From Vicinamibacteria bacterium (GTDB taxonomy: Bacteria > Acidobacteriota > Vicinamibacteria > Fen-336), in NCBI GenBank assembly GCA_025923995.1, contig JAICEW010000027.1, forward strand, positions 1 to 33,689: a stretch of 33,689 bases of DNA, written 5' to 3'. Of the stretch, positions 29,476-33,689 are shown in pieces (the stretch's first letter is position 1; the number at the start of each line of letters is the position of its first letter). A program made the translations under genes and the position numbers. The notes under the pieces were generated by a model. It saw only the letters and a program-made list of their open reading frames with translations. It had not been told where the DNA came from and made no database searches.

Positions 29476-30219
29476 ATGCGGGGTCCCCTCTCCCTCGAAG
29501 GCCGCATCGCGCTGGTCACCGGGGCCGCCCGCGGGATCGGCGCGGCCATCGTGCGCGCCTTCGTGGCCGCCGGCGCGCGCGTGGGCGCGCTCGACCGCGA
29601 CCGGGACGGGCTGCGTGCGCTCTGCGAGCCGATGGGCGACGCGGTGCTGCCCATCGCGGCCAACGTCGCCAGCACCGCCGAGGTGGCGGAGGCGACCGCG
29701 CACCTGCTGGACCGCTGGGAGCGCGTCGACATCCTGATCAACAACGCGGGCATCGTGCGCGACGCCACCACCGGGCGCGTCACGGACGAGGACTTCGGGC
29801 TGACGATGAATGTGAACCTGAAGGGCGCCATGGCCTGCGCGCGCGCCGTGGCGCCGGGGATGGTCGCGCGCGGCTACGGGCGCATCGTGTCCGCCAGCTC
29901 GGTGGTGGCCCGCACGGGCAACTACGGCCAGACGGCCTACGCCGCCAGCAAGGGCGGCATCATCGGGATGACGCGGGTGTGGGCGCGCGAGCTGGGCCCC
30001 AAGGGCATCACGGCCAACGTGGTCGCGCCGGGCTTCATCGACACCGAGATGCTGCGCAGCGTCCCGGCCAAGGTGATCGACGAGGCGTGCGCGCGGCTGC
30101 CCGCCCGCCGGCTCGGCCGCCCCGAGGAGGTCGCGAACGTCTACCTGTTCCTGGCCTCGGACTCCGCGGCCTTCGTGAACGGCGCGGTCGTCGGCGTGGA
30201 CGGCGGGCAGCGCCTGTAG
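29476..30219 (+). CDS. Short-chain dehydrogenase/reductase, FabG-like
   Basis: A 247-residue NAD(P)-dependent reductase. Cofactor motif TGAARGIG lies at 15-22 and NNAG at 89-92; the catalytic tetrad is N114, S142, Y155 and K159 (YAASK). The C-terminal half (VAPGFIDTEMLRSVP and RLGRPEEVANVYLFLASDSAAFVNG) matches 3-oxoacyl-ACP reductases (FabG) closely, but no other fatty-acid gene is nearby, so it may act on acyl-CoA or another ketone. Cofactor preference is hinted by the acidic residue after beta-2 (ALDRDRDGL), which favours NAD over NADP; this is inference. The ATG lacks a Shine-Dalgarno sequence. Its stop overlaps the GTG of the next gene (TAGTG), so the two are coupled. Confidence 0.92.
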   Translation: MRGPLSLEGRIALVTGAARGIGAAIVRAFVAAGARVGALDRDRDGLRALCEPMGDAVLPIAANVASTAEVAEATAHLLDRWERVDILINNAGIVRDATTGRVTDEDFGLTMNVNLKGAMACARAVAPGMVARGYGRIVSASSVVARTGNYGQTAYAASKGGIIGMTRVWARELGPKGITANVVAPGFIDTEMLRSVPAKVIDEACARLPARRLGRPEEVANVYLFLASDSAAFVNGAVVGVDGGQRL

Positions 30220-32354
30220 TGCTGCGTCGCCCACCCGCCTGGGCGGGGGCCGTGCTCGGGCTCGCACTGGCGGCGCGCCTGCTGTTCCTGCTCCTGGCCG
30301 ACCAGCCGCTGCTCTACACGCACCAGTACACGTACTTCACGAGCGCCCTGCGCATCGCGGAGCATCCCCACCCGCTCGCGTACGTGTGGTCGAGCGACGA
30401 GTGGCGCACGTGGGACCAGCACTGGACGATCGCGCCGCTCTACCACCTCTTCGCGGCGGCGGTCTTCAAGCTGTTCGGCGCGCACCTGCTCGTCCTGCGC
30501 CTGATCCAGGCCGTGCTGGACGCGGTCGCGGCCGTCGGCGTGGCCTGGCTGGGACGGCGGACCGCGGGACCGCGTGGCGTGTGGGCCGGAGTCGCGTACG
30601 CGTGCTACTGGCCCGCGGTCGAGATGAGCACGTGGACGATGACGGAGAACCTGCACACGGTCCTCTTCGTGTCCGCGGTCGTGCTGCTGGCACTCGAGAG
30701 CGAGCGGCCGTCGCGCGCCGTCTCGTTCCTGGGTGGCGTCCTGGTGGGGCTGGCCGCGCTCACGCGGTCGGTGTCGACGGTGTTCCTGGGCCTGGCCGCG
30801 CTGCGGCGCGCGTGGGCCGAGCGGACCCGCGCGGGGCTGGCGGCGGCCTCGCTCGTCCTGGCGGGCGGCGCCTGCGTGATCCTTCCCTGGACCGCGCGCA
30901 ACGCGTTCGTGATCCACGAGCCGGTCCTGATCGAGTCCGCCGCGTTCGAGAACATCTGGTACGCGAACCACCTGGTGGACCGCGAGACGTTCCTGCAGCA
31001 GGAGCGCGAGGTGCACTCGCAGCCGACGCCCGCCGCCAAGCGGTCCAAGGCGCTCGGTTTCGCGCTCCAGGGCATCGCGGCGCGTCCGCTGGCCTTCCTG
31101 GACAAGGTCCGCGCGAACTTCTGGCACTTCCTGCGGCTCGAGGGGCTGCACAACCTCCTCCGCATCGAGCGCTCGCTGGAGCCGTGGCGGCACCTGGGCA
31201 CGCTGCTCCTGGACGACCTCGTGTTCGTCGCCTGCATCGCGCTGTTCGTGCCGTTTGCGGTCGCGGGCCGGCCATCCCCGGCGCGGCAGCTGATCCTGCT
31301 GTGGTGCGCGTACTACCTGTTCATGGTCGTCGTGGTGTTCCACAACGAGATCCGCTACCGCAGCGCCTTCGTGCCGTTCGCGCTGGCGGGGGCGGCGGGC
31401 GGCGCGGCCGTGCTGTGCGACGCGGCCGAGCGCGCGCGGCTTCGCGTGCGCACGGGGGCGCTGGCGGGGATCGCCCTGGCCCTGTCGATGCTGTGGCCCT
31501 TCGCCGGGCCGGCGGCGCGCGCCGTGCGCGCCTGGCACGCGATGCGCCCGGCGACGGCCTCGGCCGCCGCGGGCGACCGCGTGACGGCCTGGCTGCGGAC
31601 GGAGCGGGCGGCCGCGCACGATCCCAGCTCGCCCCGGCCCTGGTTCCTGCTGGCGCGCGCCTTCGCGTGGCACGACCAGCCGCAGCGCGCGCTGGCCGCC
31701 CTGCTGCGGGGCGCGCCGCTCGCGACGGCCGCCAACTGGAGCGCGCCCATCGGACGGCCGCGCTTCTGGCGCGAGATGGACATGGACCACGACGCGCGCC
31801 GCGCCGGCCGCCATCTCGACCGCATCTCGTGGGACACCGACCCCTGGCTGGTCCTGGAGGTGGCCTGGCGCGACCTGCCGCCGCCGCGTACGGACGAAGT
31901 GGTGCTGGGGAGCGGGCACGACTACGGGGCCGTGCGCGGGTTCCTCCATCCACGCGGCGCCGAGCCGCCCATCCACCTGCACCGGCTGGAGTGGAACCGC
32001 TACGACCGGATCGGCGGGCCGCAGCCGCCGCCGGGCACGCACCGCTGGAGCCGGCACCGCGCCTGGCTGCGGCTGCGACCGGCGACGGAGGCGCCGACGT
32101 ACGACGTCACGCTGGTCATGGGCTCGCCGTTCCCTTCCCCGCTCGAGGCCCCCCGGGTGACGGTCTCGTCCGACGGCGTGACGCGGACGTTCGCGCTCGA
32201 CCGCGAGCTGCGTCCGTACCTCCTCCCCGGCGTGCGCGCGACCTCCGGGGTGGTGGCGGTGCGGCTTTCGGCCCCCACCTGGAGCCGCGCGGGCGAGCCC
32301 GCGGACCAGGGCATCCGCGTCGATCGCATCGCCCTGGCGCCCGCCTCGCGATAG
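30219..32354 (+). CDS. GT-C-type membrane glycosyltransferase (PMT/ArnT-like)
   Basis: A 711-residue integral membrane protein with about ten spans in residues 1-440 and a C-terminal, largely soluble part of about 270 residues rich in Trp and Arg. The arrangement, and stretches such as [25 protein letters not shown] and [17 protein letters not shown], fit the lipid-phosphosugar-dependent GT39/GT83 group (PMT_2). In that group the first periplasmic loop normally holds an acidic catalytic residue (DE-xx-Y); here the comparable place reads [13 protein letters not shown], so the residue is either elsewhere or missing. The start is GTG 30219, sharing its G with the upstream stop. The acceptor (protein, lipid A or another glycan) cannot be told. 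Confidence 0.8.
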   Translation: MLRRPPAWAGAVLGLALAARLLFLLLADQPLLYTHQYTYFTSALRIAEHPHPLAYVWSSDEWRTWDQHWTIAPLYHLFAAAVFKLFGAHLLVLRLIQAVLDAVAAVGVAWLGRRTAGPRGVWAGVAYACYWPAVEMSTWTMTENLHTVLFVSAVVLLALESERPSRAVSFLGGVLVGLAALTRSVSTVFLGLAALRRAWAERTRAGLAAASLVLAGGACVILPWTARNAFVIHEPVLIESAAFENIWYANHLVDRETFLQQEREVHSQPTPAAKRSKALGFALQGIAARPLAFLDKVRANFWHFLRLEGLHNLLRIERSLEPWRHLGTLLLDDLVFVACIALFVPFAVAGRPSPARQLILLWCAYYLFMVVVVFHNEIRYRSAFVPFALAGAAGGAAVLCDAAERARLRVRTGALAGIALALSMLWPFAGPAARAVRAWHAMRPATASAAAGDRVTAWLRTERAAAHDPSSPRPWFLLARAFAWHDQPQRALAALLRGAPLATAANWSAPIGRPRFWREMDMDHDARRAGRHLDRISWDTDPWLVLEVAWRDLPPPRTDEVVLGSGHDYGAVRGFLHPRGAEPPIHLHRLEWNRYDRIGGPQPPPGTHRWSRHRAWLRLRPATEAPTYDVTLVMGSPFPSPLEAPRVTVSSDGVTRTFALDRELRPYLLPGVRATSGVVAVRLSAPTWSRAGEPADQGIRVDRIALAPASR

Positions 32355-32367
32355 ATCACTTCCCCCC

Positions 32368-32400
32368 TTGACGCGGGCCGGTGGTTTTGGACATCGTCCA
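32368..32400 (+). promoter_or_regulatory. Possible promoter with overlapping dyad before the iorA-like gene
   Basis: TTGACG (32368-32373) is a good -35, but the -10 is poor (CATCGT at 18 bases). TGGAC-ATC-GTCCA (32388-32400) is a perfect small dyad over the -10 position and could be an operator. Confidence 0.3.
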
Positions 32401-32415
32401 GCTCGAGAGGTGGCC

Positions 32416-32865
32416 ATGAAGCTGCGAGTGAACGGCCGGCTCCACGAGGTGGACGCCCCCGCCGACATGCCGCTCCTGTGGGTCCTGCGTGAGCTGCTGG
32501 GGCTCACGGGCACCAAGTTCGGCTGCGGGATGGCGCAGTGCGGCGCCTGCACGGTGCACGTGGACGGGAACCCCGCCCGCTCCTGCGTGATGCCCGTGAG
32601 CGCCGTGGGCGACCACGAGGTCACCACGATCGAAGGGCTCTCGCCCGACGGCGCGCACCCCGTGCAGCGCGCCTGGATCGAGGAGGACGTCGTCCAGTGC
32701 GGCTACTGCCAGCCCGGGCAGGTGATGGCGGCGGCCGCGCTGCTCAAGGCGAAGCCCAGGCCGACCGACGGGGACATCGACGCCGCGCTGTCGGGCAACG
32801 TCTGCCGCTGCGGCACCTACCCGCGCATCCGCGCCGCGGTGCACCGCGCGGCGAGCGGGAGGTAG
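32416..32865 (+). CDS. iorA: [2Fe-2S] subunit of a molybdenum hydroxylase (isoquinoline 1-oxidoreductase alpha-type)
   Basis: A 149-residue iron-sulfur protein. The plant-type [2Fe-2S] cluster is held by C37, C42, C45 and C57 (CGMAQCGAC), and the second cluster by C95, C98, C130 and C132 (CGYCQPGQ and CRC). This is the small-subunit layout of two-subunit xanthine-oxidase-family enzymes of the IorAB type, in which electrons pass from the molybdenum site to an outside acceptor. The ATG at 32416 follows GAGAGGTGG and begins the conserved fold; an in-frame ATG at 32368 would add non-conserved residues. The large subunit begins two bases after the stop. The real substrate (N-heterocycle or aldehyde) is not known. 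Confidence 0.92.
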   Translation: MKLRVNGRLHEVDAPADMPLLWVLRELLGLTGTKFGCGMAQCGACTVHVDGNPARSCVMPVSAVGDHEVTTIEGLSPDGAHPVQRAWIEEDVVQCGYCQPGQVMAAAALLKAKPRPTDGDIDAALSGNVCRCGTYPRIRAAVHRAASGR

Positions 32866-32867
32866 CC

Positions 32868-33689
32868 ATGGCCACGACCGGCATGGACCGCCGCCGCTTC
32901 CTGGCGACCGCCGCCCGGGCCGCGGGCGGCCTCACGATCGCGTTCCACGCGGGCCCGCTCGTCGCGCAGGAGGGAGCACCCGCCGGGCCCGCCGAGAAGC
33001 CGCTGCCGGACCCCAACGCGTTCCTGAAGATCGCGCCCGACGGCACGGTCACCGTGCTGCTCTCCCACTCCGAGATGGGCCAGGGCATGTGGACCGGCCT
33101 CGTGATGCTGCTGGCGGAGGAGCTCGACCTGGACTGGTCGAAGGTGCGCGTCGAGCACGCGCCCGCCGCGCCGGCGTACGCGCACACCGCGTTCGGCATG
33201 CAGATGACGGGCGGGTCGACCAGCATCTCGTCCGAGTTCGACCGCTACCGGCAGGTGGGCGCGCTCGCGCGCACGCTCCTGGTCGAGGCGGCCGCGAAGC
33301 ATTGGAGCGTGCCCGCGTCGTCCGTCCGTGTCGAGAAGGGCGCGCTCGTCGCCGGCAGTCGCCGCGCGTCGTTCGGCGAGGTGGCGGACGCGGCGGCCCA
33401 GCTGCCGCGGCCGGCCGCGGTCGCGCTGAAGCCGCGCTCGGGCTGGACCGTGATCGGCAAGCCGCGCAAGCGGCTCGACTCGGCGGCCAAGGTCACCGGG
33501 GCCGCGACGTTCGGGATGGACGTGCGCTTCCCCGGCCTGCTCACGGCGCTGGTCGAGCGCTCGCCGTACTTCGGCGGCAAGGTCAGGCGCTTCGATGCGG
33601 CCGACGCGCTCAAGGTGCCGGGCGTACGCAAGGTCGTCGAGGTGCCGTCGGGCGTCGCGGTGGTGGCCGATCACTTCTGGGCCGCGAAG
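32868..33689 (+). CDS. iorB: Molybdopterin-binding large subunit of an IorAB-type oxidoreductase (partial)
   Basis: The first 274 codons of a gene that runs off the right edge; family members have roughly 700 or more residues. A twin-arginine signal (MDRRRFLATAARAAGG) shows export of the folded, cofactor-loaded enzyme. Residues 50-130 carry IAPDGTVTVLLSHSEMGQGMWTGL, a hallmark of the aldehyde-oxidase/xanthine-dehydrogenase molybdopterin domain of the IorB type, and MTGGSTSISSEFDRYRQVG. The region from about 195 (RLDSAAKVTGAATFGMDVRFPGLL) is the hammerhead domain. GGGAGGT lies just upstream of the ATG, inside the end of the iorA-like gene. The active-site glutamate lies beyond the window. Confidence 0.9.
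   Translation, partial: MATTGMDRRRFLATAARAAGGLTIAFHAGPLVAQEGAPAGPAEKPLPDPNAFLKIAPDGTVTVLLSHSEMGQGMWTGLVMLLAEELDLDWSKVRVEHAPAAPAYAHTAFGMQMTGGSTSISSEFDRYRQVGALARTLLVEAAAKHWSVPASSVRVEKGALVAGSRRASFGEVADAAAQLPRPAAVALKPRSGWTVIGKPRKRLDSAAKVTGAATFGMDVRFPGLLTALVERSPYFGGKVRRFDAADALKVPGVRKVVEVPSGVAVVADHFWAAK

Noticed and set aside
30141-32627. An 828-codon minus-strand frame opposite the GT-C gene
   Set aside because: No signal peptide, spans or motifs; it is a shadow of the real plus-strand gene.

Overview
The window is uniformly G+C-rich (about 70% by eye) and densely coded on both strands. It has no tRNA, rRNA, CRISPR array, integrase or transposase that I can see. The gene content suggests a free-living, outer-membrane-bearing soil or sediment bacterium. 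The duplicated MacB/FtsX-type permease (14537-17005) is of the kind expanded in Acidobacteriota, so that phylum is my first guess and Myxococcota the second; this is inference, because no marker gene is present.

Layout. (a) 1-9.9 kb holds mostly unlinked genes: a partial membrane protein, a beta-propeller protein, a secreted M36 metalloprotease, a ceramidase-like protein, a YkuK/DUF458 RNase H-like protein, an M1-type peptidase, an AraC regulator and a PilZ protein. (b) 9.9-13.4 kb holds a GT9-like glycosyltransferase, a Tat/lipoprotein-like Ser/Gly-rich protein behind a textbook sigma-54 promoter, a DEAD-box helicase with a DbpA-type RNA-binding domain, and a GIY-YIG protein. (c) 13.5-17.9 kb is a minus-strand block: SRPBCC protein, ArsR regulator, duplicated permease, small membrane protein and tandem helix-hairpin-helix protein. 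Its promoter carries two identical-arm operators. (d) 18.0-19.4 kb is a three-gene ECF sigma/anti-sigma operon. (e) 19.3-26.2 kb is an iron-uptake block on the minus strand: two TonB-dependent siderophore receptors, each preceded by a Fur-like inverted repeat, followed by a PiuC-type dioxygenase and a PepSY membrane protein. (f) 26.3-29.4 kb holds a DinB-like protein, then a two-gene unit pairing an HEXXH protein resembling peptide beta-hydroxylases with a secreted cysteine-rich Sel1-repeat protein. (g) 29.5-33.7 kb holds an SDR reductase coupled to a GT-C glycosyltransferase, then an IorA/IorB-type molybdenum hydroxylase pair that runs off the end.

How the genes work together. The iron block reads as one response: receptors import ferric siderophore, and PiuC and PepSY proteins usually accompany such receptors. 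The 17.9 kb promoter looks like an autorepressed ArsR unit, and the ECF unit carries a candidate self-recognised promoter. The items most worth a second look are the HEXXH plus Cys-rich Sel1 pair, the sigma-54-driven Ser/Gly-rich protein, the twin ArsR operators, and an A+T-richer 52-bp dyad between convergent genes at 2.2 kb.
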